Positions 1 through 7,743 of a stretch of 26,091 bases of DNA are shown here, in pieces (within the stretch, counting starts at the first letter, position 1; every line of letters starts with the position of its first letter). Source of the DNA: JBCDBL01 sp039183635 (lineage in GTDB: Bacteria; Pseudomonadota; Alphaproteobacteria; Caulobacterales; Parvularculaceae); NCBI GenBank assembly GCA_039183635.1, contig JBCDBL010000056.1:1-26091 (forward strand). Direction: 5' to 3'. The notes beneath the pieces were generated by a model. It was not told the DNA's origin. It searched no databases and saw only the letters and a program-made list of their open reading frames with translations. Made by a program: the position numbers and the translations under genes.

Positions 1-1
1 A

Positions 2-25
2 CCTCCCCCGCCAGAGCGGGGGAGG
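2..25. repeat. Perfect GC-rich hairpin at window edge
   Basis: Ten bases (2-11) pair perfectly with 16-25 around a 4-nt loop. An A-run follows on the plus strand. No T-run follows on the plus strand, and the minus-strand continuation lies outside the window, so its role as a terminator cannot be judged. The rest of 26-140 shows no convincing gene. Confidence 0.5.
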
Positions 26-140
26 AAAAACCGCTAGACAAACTTCATACCGATGACAAAAGCCCCGCTCAGGGCGGTTCGCGACGACAATTTAAAATCC
101 GTACAATCCTCTACCGAAGGTGGAGTTTTTTGATGTCACA

Positions 141-170
141 ATAAAAAGAGCCCGGCGACGCCGGGCTCTC
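141..170 (-). terminator. Rho-independent terminator of the phasin gene
   Basis: A perfect stem (gagcccggc at 148-156, gccgggctc at 160-168, extended by one A-T pair) is followed on the minus strand by TTTTTATT. It lies about 60 nt after the phasin stop, as expected for a monocistronic gene. Confidence 0.88.
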
Positions 171-231
171 AAACGCAACTCTACACAATACCTGTCTTAC
201 GCAACTGATCAGTTTGAAAATCAGCTATCGC

Positions 232-684
232 CTATGGGCGATAGGATTGCATTTTCTCCGTCCAAGCCGCGACGTGCTCGTTAAAGGGCTCAACCGTGTC
301 TTTGGCGGCGGCGACCCACATGTCGCTCAACTTATTCATTTGACCCATGTAGGCGTCGAATGCGGATTTCGTGTAGTCGGTGTTGACCTCGATAAGCTCT
401 TGCAGGCTGCGAGACGTCATCGCCGCTTTCGCAGCTGCAACACTATCTTCCATAGACTGCTTAGCGTAGCCCATGACTTCGCTGTTCATCGCTTCCATCG
501 TTTTCGTCGCTGCGTTGGTTGTTTCAACGAACGTTTCGACAGTTTCCTTGCCCATTGCGGACAAATCGGTGAAGCCTTGGTTGAACTTCTCAAAACCTTC
601 TTTGAAGGCCTCGTTACCAGCGCTGGCCATACTTTCCATAGCAGCGGTCGCGCCGTTTGCATCAGCTTTGGTTTTCGTCGCCAT
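232..684 (-). CDS. Phasin family protein (PHA granule-associated)
   Basis: Encodes 150 residues, rich in Ala, Met, Glu and Lys and predicted almost entirely helical, with no signal peptide. Phasins coat polyhydroxyalkanoate granules in the cytoplasm, controlling their number and size. Family features are visible: a disordered N-terminus, a helical core with regular KxxMExM/AxA heptads (for example TNAATKTMEAMNSEVMGYAK), and the typical SRSLQELIEVNTDYTKSAFDAY stretch split over residues about 93-114. A GAGGA Shine-Dalgarno sits about 7 nt before the ATG. The gene stands alone, with its own promoter, operator-like sites and terminator. No PHA synthase, depolymerase or phaR gene is in the window. 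Family assignment is confident; which phasin subgroup is unknown. Confidence 0.9.
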   Translation of the reverse strand: MATKTKADANGATAAMESMASAGNEAFKEGFEKFNQGFTDLSAMGKETVETFVETTNAATKTMEAMNSEVMGYAKQSMEDSVAAAKAAMTSRSLQELIEVNTDYTKSAFDAYMGQMNKLSDMWVAAAKDTVEPFNEHVAAWTEKMQSYRP

Positions 685-764
685 TGTCGTCCTCTTTCCG
701 GCTCCCGCCTGATTTCAGTCACTTGTTCTGACTTATTAGGGCGTCAACGCCCGGGCACTATTTA

Positions 765-828
765 TTGTGCAGTGCACCATATGGATTGCTGCGGCGTATC
801 TGTCAAGTGTTATTTTTGCATTGCACAA
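765..828 (-). promoter_or_regulatory. Phasin promoter flanked by two PhaR-like operator sites
   Basis: On the minus strand a perfect -35 TTGACA (801-806) is followed after 17 bp by CATATG (778-783) as a -10. Two near-identical 15-mers flank it. TTGTGCAATGCAAAA (814-828, minus) lies just upstream of the -35, and TTGTGCAGTGCACCA (765-779, plus) overlaps the downstream edge of the -10. Both contain TGCANTGCA, and they are inverted with centres about 50 bp apart. TGC/GCA-rich sites are known targets of the PHA regulator PhaR upstream of phasin genes, so PhaR repression is the likely meaning. The regulator itself is inferred. Confidence 0.6.
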
Positions 829-1181
829 AACTTTTAAGTTGCTCTGCTTTCACGCGATACGCGTAAAGAGATGTAACTTTTACGTGCAGCATCGTCGTCG
901 CATGCCAGAAGGCGTTGTGCGTGACGCGGATCAGACGAAGGCCGTCTCCCGCGCTTAAGACAAAGATTCCGGAGCCGTTTGCCGACACACGACAAAGGCG
1001 AGCAGATCTGGAAGCGGCGCGGCGAAATTAAGACAAGGTTAACGTGTTGTTTACGCTCTGCGGCGATTGTCGAAGCCTGTCGTCGGCGGCATTGGCCCGG
1101 TCTTTGCTCTCTTTGTCGTCATTGAGCAGTTCGATTAAAAATTAAGCTGACGGGCGCATACTTGCGTCGCTGGGGTTAACT
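829..1181. other. Intergenic region between phasin and carboxypeptidase
   Basis: No convincing gene is seen; the short frames here lack family resemblance or ribosome sites. A possible plus-strand promoter for the carboxypeptidase is TTGTCG (1113-1118), a 17-bp spacer, then TAAAAA (1136-1141), about 40 nt before the first start codon. That promoter is a weak match. Confidence 0.35.
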
Positions 1182-2603
1182 ATGGTTGCCTTTAAAGGCG
1201 TATTGGGAAACGATCATCACATGTTGCGTTGTTTCACACTGGCGGTTCTTTTAAGCTTTTTTGCAGCACTGGCGCCGTCTTCGGCGCAGGCCAACTCCAA
1301 ATACGCCGCCATCGTTGTGCACTCCGACACGGGCGACGTACTTTTCGCCCGCAACGCCGACAGCTATCGCTATCCTGCGTCGATCACAAAAGTCATGACG
1401 CTGTACCTGCTGTTTGAAAAGCTGGAGGCTGGCGAGCTGAAACTGAACAGCAAGCTGAAAGTTTCCACCCGCGCCGCCGGACAGCCACCCTCAAAACTTG
1501 GCGTGAAGCCCGGTTCGACAATTACCGTCGAGGACGCCATTCAAGCCCTCGTCGTCCGCTCAGCCAATGACGTCGCCGTGGTGGTGGCGGAGAACCTGTC
1601 CGGCACGGAATGGCAATTCGCACAGGTGATGACGAAAAAAGCGCGCAAGATCGGCATGCGCCGGACCACGTTCCGCAACGCCTCGGGCCTGCCGAACCGC
1701 AAACAACGCTCCACCGCCCGGGACCTCGCCATCCTGTCCCAGCGCATGGTTCAGGACTTTCCGCAGTATTATCCGTACTTCAATAAACGCAGTTTCACCT
1801 ATGGCGGCAAAACCTACCGCACCCACAACAAACTGCTGCTCACCTATAACGGCGCAGACGGTCTGAAGACGGGATACACGCGCCGCTCGGGCTTTAATTT
1901 GTCCACGATCGCCACGAAGAGCGACCACAAGCTGATCGGCGTCGTTCTTGGCGGACGCACGGCGAAAACCCGTGACGCGCATATGAAACAGATTTTGAAC
2001 CAATCCTACGCGCGTATAAAAAACAACCCATCGGTTTTGAAACGCGTCTATGCGGCAAGGCCGACGCCGAACCTGAAGCCGACGCTTCTCGCCAAACTTG
2101 AGGCTGAACGGGCCAACGAAGCGCAATTGGCCGCCCTTGCGTTCGCCGAGACGGATCGCGCCGACGCCATCATGGCCGGGGCCGACCCGATCGGCGCCCT
2201 CATCAAGCAAACGGGATCGGCCGAAGATGCGCTCGCCGAAAATCAAACTATAGCTCTTTTGGCCGGCATGGCCCTGGCCGACAGCGTTTTGCCGGTCGCA
2301 CAAGGAGACGCGGCGGGCGAAGCTGAAATCGCCTATGCGCCTCAGCCTGAGAACTGGAGCATACAGATCGGCGCCTACAAATCCGCAGAACTCGCCGCCT
2401 CGAAATTGAAGCGCGTTGCGCGCAAAGCAGGCGGCGCCTTTAAAACGTCAGGCTGGGCCGTCGCGCCTTATGTGAAAAACGGGCAGACGCTCTATCGCGC
2501 CCGCTTCACGGGATTTGCGGAAGACGAAGCGCAGACCGCCTGCCTGCGGGCGAAGCGCCTTGGCTTTGAGTGCTTCGCCACTGCAGAAGATCAGGCGTCT
2601 TAA
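1182..2603 (+). CDS. D-alanyl-D-alanine carboxypeptidase (S11 family) with SPOR domain
   Basis: A penicillin-binding-protein-type D,D-carboxypeptidase that trims the terminal D-Ala of peptidoglycan pentapeptides in the periplasm. The three active-site motifs are intact: SxxK as SITK (residues 67-70), SxN as SAN (127-129) and KTG (229-231, in GLKTGYT). A C-terminal SPOR domain (about 391-470, beginning NWSIQIGAYKS) would bind denuded glycan at the division site. The signal peptide is MLRCFTLAVLLSFFAAL...AQA, which fits better if translation starts at the ATG at 1221 (MLRCF). The ATG at 1182 adds 13 residues, and neither start has a strong ribosome site. Between the catalytic part and SPOR lies an Ala-rich linker. 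The gene converges on eno with only 5 nt between stops. The family is certain, the exact start is not. Confidence 0.92.
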   Translation: MVAFKGVLGNDHHMLRCFTLAVLLSFFAALAPSSAQANSKYAAIVVHSDTGDVLFARNADSYRYPASITKVMTLYLLFEKLEAGELKLNSKLKVSTRAAGQPPSKLGVKPGSTITVEDAIQALVVRSANDVAVVVAENLSGTEWQFAQVMTKKARKIGMRRTTFRNASGLPNRKQRSTARDLAILSQRMVQDFPQYYPYFNKRSFTYGGKTYRTHNKLLLTYNGADGLKTGYTRRSGFNLSTIATKSDHKLIGVVLGGRTAKTRDAHMKQILNQSYARIKNNPSVLKRVYAARPTPNLKPTLLAKLEAERANEAQLAALAFAETDRADAIMAGADPIGALIKQTGSAEDALAENQTIALLAGMALADSVLPVAQGDAAGEAEIAYAPQPENWSIQIGAYKSAELAASKLKRVARKAGGAFKTSGWAVAPYVKNGQTLYRARFTGFAEDEAQTACLRAKRLGFECFATAEDQAS

Positions 2604-2608
2604 GATTT

Positions 2609-3883
2609 TCATCCGCGCAGGATGCTACGTCCGGCGTACTCCGCCACGGCGCCCAATTCCTCTTCAATGCGCAGGAGCTGGTTGTATTTCGCCAACCGGT
2701 CAGAGCGCGCAAGCGATCCGGTTTTGATCTGACCGCAATTGGTCGCCACCGCCAGATCGGCGATGGTCGCATCCTCAGTCTCCCCGGACCGGTGAGACAT
2801 CACCGCCGTATAGCCGGCGCGATGAGCAGCCTCAACAGCCTCCAGCGTTTCCGTTAAGGTCCCGATCTGGTTGACTTTGACAAGGATCGAATTGGCGCAG
2901 CCCTTTTCAACGCCCTCCAAAAGGCGGGCTTTGTTGGTGACGAACAGATCGTCTCCCACAAGCTGGCATTTGTCGCCGACCATTTCGGTAAGCGCGCGCC
3001 AGCCGTCCCAATCGTCCTCGGCCATTCCGTCCTCAATGGAGATAATGGGATAACGGCTGACAAGGTCGGCGAGATACGCGGCCATCCCCTCCCCGTCGAG
3101 GGACTTGCCCTCGCCGGCCAGTTCGTATTTGCCGCCTTCAAAGAACTCTGTAGACGCCGCATCAAGAGCGATGAAAACATTGTCGCCCGGAGCGTAGCCC
3201 GCCTGCTCCACAGCCTTCATAATAAAGCCGAGGGCTTCGTCGGCGGAGCTGAGGCCCGGCGCGAAGCCGCCCTCGTCCCCGACATTCGTATTATGTCCGG
3301 CGTCTTTCAGACCCTTTTTCAGAGTTTGGAAAATCTCTGCGCCGCACCGGACCGCCTCGCCAAGGCTTTCAGCGCCGACAGGCATGATCATGAACTCTTG
3401 AATATCGATCGGGTTGTCGGCATGGGCGCCGCCGTTGACGATGTTCATCATCGGAACGGGCAAAACCCGCGCGGATACGCCGCCCACATATCGGTATAAA
3501 GGCGTTCCTTGCGCCAAGGCCGCCGCCTTCGCCGTGGCCAGAGATACGCCAAGTATAGCATTTGCGCCGAGGCGAGATTTATTCTCTGTGCCGTCTAATT
3601 CCAACATCATGTCATCGATGTGCGTTTGTTCTTCCGCGTCCAGTCCGGACAGGGCGTCGAAGATTTCGACATTAACGGCCTCAACCGCTTTCAATACGCC
3701 CTTGCCGCCATAACGCTCGTCGCCGTCGCGCAGCTCCACGGCTTCATGGGCCCCCGTGGAGGCGCCGGAGGGAACCGCAGCCCGGCCGACGGAGCCGTCG
3801 TCCAGAACAACGTCCACTTCAACGGTCGGGTTGCCCCGGCTGTCGAGAATTTCGCGTGCTACGATGTCGACGATAGCTGTCAT
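2609..3883 (-). CDS. eno: Enolase (phosphopyruvate hydratase)
   Basis: Cytoplasmic glycolytic enzyme interconverting 2-phosphoglycerate and phosphoenolpyruvate. It is 424 residues, the normal bacterial length. Signatures are visible in order: EILDSRGNPTVEVD at the N-terminus, GASTGAHEAVELRDGD, the GDEGGFAP loop with catalytic Glu, metal ligands in SIEDGMAEDDWDGW and LVGDDLFVTN, the catalytic Lys in ILVKVNQIGTLTET, and SHRSGETED. A strong GAGGGGAG ribosome site sits about 9 nt before the ATG. It is transcribed away from the gene at 4070 and runs tail to tail into the carboxypeptidase. The start is well supported by family alignment. Confidence 0.98.
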   Translation of the reverse strand: MTAIVDIVAREILDSRGNPTVEVDVVLDDGSVGRAAVPSGASTGAHEAVELRDGDERYGGKGVLKAVEAVNVEIFDALSGLDAEEQTHIDDMMLELDGTENKSRLGANAILGVSLATAKAAALAQGTPLYRYVGGVSARVLPVPMMNIVNGGAHADNPIDIQEFMIMPVGAESLGEAVRCGAEIFQTLKKGLKDAGHNTNVGDEGGFAPGLSSADEALGFIMKAVEQAGYAPGDNVFIALDAASTEFFEGGKYELAGEGKSLDGEGMAAYLADLVSRYPIISIEDGMAEDDWDGWRALTEMVGDKCQLVGDDLFVTNKARLLEGVEKGCANSILVKVNQIGTLTETLEAVEAAHRAGYTAVMSHRSGETEDATIADLAVATNCGQIKTGSLARSDRLAKYNQLLRIEEELGAVAEYAGRSILRG

Positions 3884-4069
3884 TTTATCAAACTCCCCTC
3901 ACACTCAGCGATGTCATTGCAAATTCAAGCCGCGCATATCGCGAATTTCGCTCCGCGACAAGCATGAAAACAGCGCCACTTTCGCAAGCGCAATTAACAA
4001 AGCAGCAACCAGAAACATATACCTTGAGTTGAGTATATGAGATAAGCACTCGGTTTCCGCGATAATTCT

Positions 4070-5407
4070 ATGAACCTTTCTCCGGACCAAAAACAGAAAT
4101 TGAAGTCCATGCTCGCAGGCGGCGGCGACGTCGCCGGCAGCGAGATGTGCTTTATGAACATTGAAGAATACAAGCAAAAGCTTGGCGATGACTGGGAGCG
4201 GTATCGGGAGATACTGTTCTCAATGACACGCAACATTATCTCTGAAAATGTCGACCCGGCGGACATTGTCCTGCGCACCAACAATGGGTTCGCCGTGTTG
4301 TTCACGGGCGAGAACAATGCCGATATCAGCAACCTGTCCCAGGAAATCTCGTCAAAAATAACCGACGCCATTCAAATGAACGATGAGTTCAATGCGCCGC
4401 CGATTTCCTGCGACGCCAAGGCGATCGACAGTCAAAGCTTTGCGCAACTGATGCAAGCGGCGAGCGCGCAAGACCCCACGGAGCAAGCCGCACAGTCCCC
4501 CCAAGGCCAAACCAAACGCCCGCAAAAACAGCCCCCCAAAGCGCCGCCGAAACGGCCGAGATCGAAAGCCGACGCCGCCATGGAGGATGTCGCCTCCGGC
4601 GTCGATCTGTCGGATGTGTTGCGGGATCTGAATTTCGTCGAGGAGTTCGACCCCGTCATTCTCATCAACCGCGACTTTTGCTACCGGCCGTTATGGAGCG
4701 CCCGACACAAAACCATTGTCGCTTCCTCCTTCAAGCGTCGGCGCGCCTATGTGGAGATTGGCAATATCCATGAGAACCAATACTACCGCAGCGACGACAA
4801 AACATTCGCGGTGGACATCACCGCCTTCAACAAATGTGTTCTGGACCTTGTCGAGATGCGCAAGCGCGGCGGCATGTGCCAGATTATGTTTCCGGTGAAT
4901 TACAACAATTTCGCCCGGCCGAAATATCAGAAGATGTACGGCTCTGTGTTTGCAAACCTGCCCGCAGAGGTGCGCAAACTTTTCGTACCAAGACTGGAGC
5001 GGATCAGCGTCGGCACGCCGACCTCCTCGATCGGATCGGTCGCCACCGCACTGAAGAACTACTTCGAACGCGTCATTGTCGAAGCGCCGTTTCAACTTGA
5101 AAACCTGGAAAACTTCTCCTTCGCGAAATCCTTCGCCATCGAACTTGTGCCGCCGCCGCAAAAACGCAGCGCCACGGACACGACGGAAAGGACCCTGAAA
5201 TCCTTCGTTTCAAAGGTCCACTCTCTCGGGTCAAAAGTGGTGCTCGACGGTCTCGATAATAAGGAGATTTTTTGGGCGGCGATGAACGTGGAGGGCGATT
5301 TTCTGTCCGGCCCCGTGGTCGGCGGCTACAGCCTTTTGCCGAAACCCGCCCAGCCTCTGAGCATCGATAAGATCCTAAACACCGCAAACGACGGCGCAGC
5401 GGCTTAA
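4070..5407 (+). CDS. Hypothetical protein resembling a degenerate GGDEF-EAL fusion
   Basis: Encodes 445 residues with no signal peptide or membrane segment. It is not a family I can name with certainty. Residues about 20-105 look like a decayed nucleotide-cyclase/GGDEF fold: DIVLRTNNGFAVLF sits where active enzymes carry RxGGDEFAxLL, so the catalytic GG(D/E)EF is gone. Residues about 137-170 are a Pro/Lys/Gln-rich linker. Residues about 190-430 follow the order of an EAL phosphodiesterase: FCYRPLWSARHKTIVASSF resembles the YQPIvd..tg.i.g.EaL start without the EAL Glu, FPVNYNNFA resembles SVNLS, and VVLDGLDNKE...FLSGPVVGG resembles the AEGVE...QGY.fG end. I infer a non-catalytic c-di-GMP effector or partner. 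There is no clear ribosome site. It is divergent from eno. An unrelated fold remains possible. Confidence 0.6.
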   Translation: MNLSPDQKQKLKSMLAGGGDVAGSEMCFMNIEEYKQKLGDDWERYREILFSMTRNIISENVDPADIVLRTNNGFAVLFTGENNADISNLSQEISSKITDAIQMNDEFNAPPISCDAKAIDSQSFAQLMQAASAQDPTEQAAQSPQGQTKRPQKQPPKAPPKRPRSKADAAMEDVASGVDLSDVLRDLNFVEEFDPVILINRDFCYRPLWSARHKTIVASSFKRRRAYVEIGNIHENQYYRSDDKTFAVDITAFNKCVLDLVEMRKRGGMCQIMFPVNYNNFARPKYQKMYGSVFANLPAEVRKLFVPRLERISVGTPTSSIGSVATALKNYFERVIVEAPFQLENLENFSFAKSFAIELVPPPQKRSATDTTERTLKSFVSKVHSLGSKVVLDGLDNKEIFWAAMNVEGDFLSGPVVGGYSLLPKPAQPLSIDKILNTANDGAAA

Positions 5408-5503
5408 AAACTTATCTCTTCAATTGGCAGAGGACGTCTGTTGAGGTCTTTGCGGTGACGCGTTTGCGGACGCGGGCCCGAAAACACTTCACCTCAAAGC
5501 GGT

Positions 5504-5686
5504 TTAGTCTTCCTGGGGCTCAAGAACCTGGCGGCCGCGGTATTTACCGGTTTTCAAGTCGATGTGGTGAGGACGGCGCAGCTCACCGCTGTCCTTGTCT
5601 TCGATATAGGCCGCTTTGGCGACACGGTCGTGAGACCGGCGCATGCCGCGTCGGGACGGGGTGATCTTACTCTTAGGGACAGCCAT
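5504..5686 (-). CDS. rpmF: 50S ribosomal protein L32
   Basis: A 60-residue basic protein of the large ribosomal subunit. It starts MAVPKSKITPSRRGMRRSHD, the classical L32 N-terminus, and ends in the alphaproteobacterial-type HHIDLKTGKYRGRQVL tail. It lacks the zinc-binding CxxC pairs found in some other phyla. The ATG at 5686 is preceded by a perfect AGGAGG about 8 nt upstream. An upstream in-frame ATG would add 31 residues unlike the family and is not used. It appears monocistronic, and no clear terminator is visible in 5408-5503. Confidence 0.97.
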   Translation of the reverse strand: MAVPKSKITPSRRGMRRSHDRVAKAAYIEDKDSGELRRPHHIDLKTGKYRGRQVLEPQED

Positions 5687-5959
5687 CTCGGCCTCCTGGC
5701 GATTGATAAGGTTCGGTTGGGCGTATAAGCCCCACAAAAAACGAACGCGGGTGGTAGCGCAAAGCCGCGCCGGACGCAAGGCGAAAGACGTCGGAAGTTA
5801 GAGCGCATTTACAACGCGTAAAATTTTGAGCGCATTCTAAGATTTTGTTTTGATGAGTATTTTATCACAGAAGCGGTTCTTGCTTTTGTGAATGCGCTTT
5901 AATTGATTTCTTAAGCTTCGGGCGCCATCGTTCCCTAGAAAGTTGTTTCGCAGTAACGC

Positions 5960-6751
5960 ATGAGCGCCATGAGAGTCCTCGTCCTCGCCCTTTGTTTTTC
6001 CCTGCCCGTCGCTGCTCTTCAGGCCCAGGAGCTCTCTGAGGCCGAAACAGGTGAAGCGCCGCCGCCCGAGCTCAGCCCGGAAGACCAAGCCCTTGCCGAC
6101 TGGGCCGAATACCGTTCGACGATGCAAGGCGATGGCGCAGCCTTCGAAACCCCGCCGCCGGCCTATCTCAGCCCGCTGGAGCAACGCGACCTGTACGAGC
6201 AGTTGAACCGCCTTGCGGCCGTCCAGCGTCTTGCCGTGGAGCTGCTCGCACAGGACGTTTACGAAACCGCTTTATCGCCATGGCAACGCACAACCATGCA
6301 AAATGAGGCGCATGCGTTTTACAAAACCCTCGCCCCCGGGGATCGTATTGTCATGGCCCAGCGCCGCCGCGCTGAATTTCGCGCGCTGTCCCAGGGGGAG
6401 CGGGCCCGGTGGCGCCGTGCGGAAGGACCAACCTTCCTCGGCCTTATCGAGCCCCAACGCGACATCTTCCGGGTGTTAGGATTTGAGCGTTTAGCCGCTA
6501 TGTCGGATGCTGAACAATCCGAGCGTTTCGCCGCCGCAGACGTGATCATGAAAGCGCGCGCCGCCGAACAAAGGCTCGCGGACGCTGGCGCTCTGGCGCC
6601 GACCTCGGCGGCTGAAAGCCTCAAAGAGGCGGTGATGTCCCCTGAAGAGCGCATGCGGTTCCAGGCCATGACGCCGGACCAGCAGCGGCAGTATCTGTTG
6701 CAAGTGCAAGGACAAACCGCAGCGCCGGACAGCGCTCCAGCCCTACCTTAA
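5960..6751 (+). CDS. Exported helical-repeat protein (DUF3106-like), function unknown
   Basis: Encodes 263 residues with a Sec signal peptide (MRVLVLALCFSLPVAALQAQ), so the mature protein is expected in the periplasm. After an acidic, Pro-rich stretch it carries about eight spaced copies of a short (L/M)(S/A/T)-P/D-xx(Q/E)R-like helix cap, beginning near residues 38, 70, 105, 124, 143, 181, 226 and 237 (LSPEDQ, LSPLEQR, LSPWQR, LAPGDR, LSQGER, MSDAEQ, MSPEER, MTPDQQR). This resembles periplasmic DUF3106-type proteins, which are built of LsPeqR helices. There are no catalytic residues or Cys pairs. Starts at 5960 and 5969 are both possible. It shares a terminator hairpin with the converging PEP-CTERM gene. 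Confidence 0.75.
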   Translation: MSAMRVLVLALCFSLPVAALQAQELSEAETGEAPPPELSPEDQALADWAEYRSTMQGDGAAFETPPPAYLSPLEQRDLYEQLNRLAAVQRLAVELLAQDVYETALSPWQRTTMQNEAHAFYKTLAPGDRIVMAQRRRAEFRALSQGERARWRRAEGPTFLGLIEPQRDIFRVLGFERLAAMSDAEQSERFAAADVIMKARAAEQRLADAGALAPTSAAESLKEAVMSPEERMRFQAMTPDQQRQYLLQVQGQTAAPDSAPALP

Positions 6752-6753
6752 AG

Positions 6754-6781
6754 AAAAAGCGGCGCTGAACGTCAGCGCCGC
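6754..6781 (-). terminator. Terminator hairpin between converging genes
   Basis: A perfect 10-bp stem (6759-6768 with 6772-6781, loop ACG) is followed on the minus strand by TTTTTCTTT. It is therefore a good rho-independent terminator for the PEP-CTERM gene ending at 6812. On the plus strand it directly follows the stop at 6751 but has only a poor T-run, so it is a weak terminator in that direction. Confidence 0.85.
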
Positions 6782-6811
6782 CCTTCATTCCTCATCCATT
6801 TAGACGGAAAA

Positions 6812-7696
6812 CTATTTCCGCATCAAACGACGTAAGCCCAAAAGTCCGAGGGCGAACAACAACAGACCGCCTGGCGCCGGCACCGGCGTTGGATCATCAT
6901 TGTCGTCGCCACCACCTTGGGTGCCGCCATCTTCTTGACCCTTCGTTACGATCGTAATCGCCCGGCCTGTGCTGTTAGGGCCTTCAAAATTAATGGACGC
7001 ATAGCCAGGGACGGGGCCGACAAAGCCAGCATGTGAGGATGTATCCCAGTTGCTGAGACCTGCAGATGTAAGCCCCTCATTGATTGGGAATGATTCCTGG
7101 CCCGAGCCTAAGAACACGGACTGATCGCCGAAATACTGATTGAAGCCCAAAAGCTCATCCCGCAGAAAAGAATCAGGATGTGTCCACCAGCCACCGGTAC
7201 CGGTCCCATCTGTCATGGAAACAATGCCAAGGCCTGTACCAGACGCCGCCCAGTTTACAGCGTTGATCAAAAAGCCTTTCGGGCCATCATCCTGGTCTTG
7301 GCGGTTTCTGGAATCATGCCAGTCCGCATCTTGACCAGATATGAATGTCCGATTGCCGCGTGCAGCTTCAATACCAGCTTTGTTGGCCAGCACGCCTGCA
7401 GCGCTTACTCCAAGGCCAAAAAAGCTGCCGCCACGTGACGTACTTCCCACAACGAGGGCATCGTAAGCCGTAAAATCAGGCGTTGCATCGGCTGGGTCCC
7501 ACAACGTCAAATTCCAAGTGTTCGTACCGTCGCCAAGCGGGTCGAACGTCGGCGCCTCACCGGCGAGTTCAATAACATTGTCATTGTAAGCCGTATTGCC
7601 GGCTGTCCACAGGACATTGATGTTGGCGGCCTGTGCGCCAGCGGACGCAAGCGTCATGGCCGCAGCGGCGCAGGTCATTTTCAGTACATACTTCAT
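6812..7696 (-). CDS. PEP-CTERM sorting domain-containing surface protein
   Basis: Encodes 294 residues from the ATG at 7696, which has AGGGGAA about 7 nt upstream; an upstream in-frame ATG at 7783 would spoil the signal peptide. An N-terminal Sec signal (MKYVLKMTCAAAAMTLASAG, then AQA) leads into a secreted domain starting NINVLWTAGNTAYNDNVIEL. It contains an AYDALVVGSTSRGG strand-loop, and it may be a ThuA/flavodoxin-like Rossmann fold, though I cannot assign it. A Gly/Asp linker (GGTQGGGDDNDDP) precedes a C-terminal tripartite sorting signal: VPAPGG, a Leu-rich membrane segment, and the basic tail RRLMRK. Such tails are recognised by exosortase during exopolysaccharide-linked export. No exosortase gene is in the window. 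It is driven by a sigma-54-type promoter. Confidence 0.85.
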   Translation of the reverse strand: MKYVLKMTCAAAAMTLASAGAQAANINVLWTAGNTAYNDNVIELAGEAPTFDPLGDGTNTWNLTLWDPADATPDFTAYDALVVGSTSRGGSFFGLGVSAAGVLANKAGIEAARGNRTFISGQDADWHDSRNRQDQDDGPKGFLINAVNWAASGTGLGIVSMTDGTGTGGWWTHPDSFLRDELLGFNQYFGDQSVFLGSGQESFPINEGLTSAGLSNWDTSSHAGFVGPVPGYASINFEGPNSTGRAITIVTKGQEDGGTQGGGDDNDDPTPVPAPGGLLLFALGLLGLRRLMRK

Positions 7697-7743
7697 GAAG
7701 TATTCCCCTGTACGTCGAAATTTATAAAAAGCACACGCATAAG

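Noticed and set aside
1..138. Plus-strand frame open from the left edge to a TAA near 138
   Set aside because: Basic, low-complexity translation with no resemblance to a protein end; it also runs through a hairpin. Cannot be supported.
767..988. Short frames upstream of the carboxypeptidase on both strands
   Set aside because: They overlap the phasin promoter and operators, lack ribosome sites and look like random translation.
1560..2303. 247-residue minus-strand frame inside the carboxypeptidase
   Set aside because: The plus-strand frame carries all the S11 motifs; the antisense frame is a codon-bias shadow.
4016..4039. Inverted repeat CATATAC/GTATATG with a 10-bp spacer between eno and the 4070 gene
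   Set aside because: The arms are short and AT-rich in an intergenic stretch; chance is a sufficient explanation without conservation data.
5803..5840. Repeated GAGCGCATT (two copies) upstream of rpmF
   Set aside because: Only nine bases each and no symmetry or promoter placement that I can interpret.
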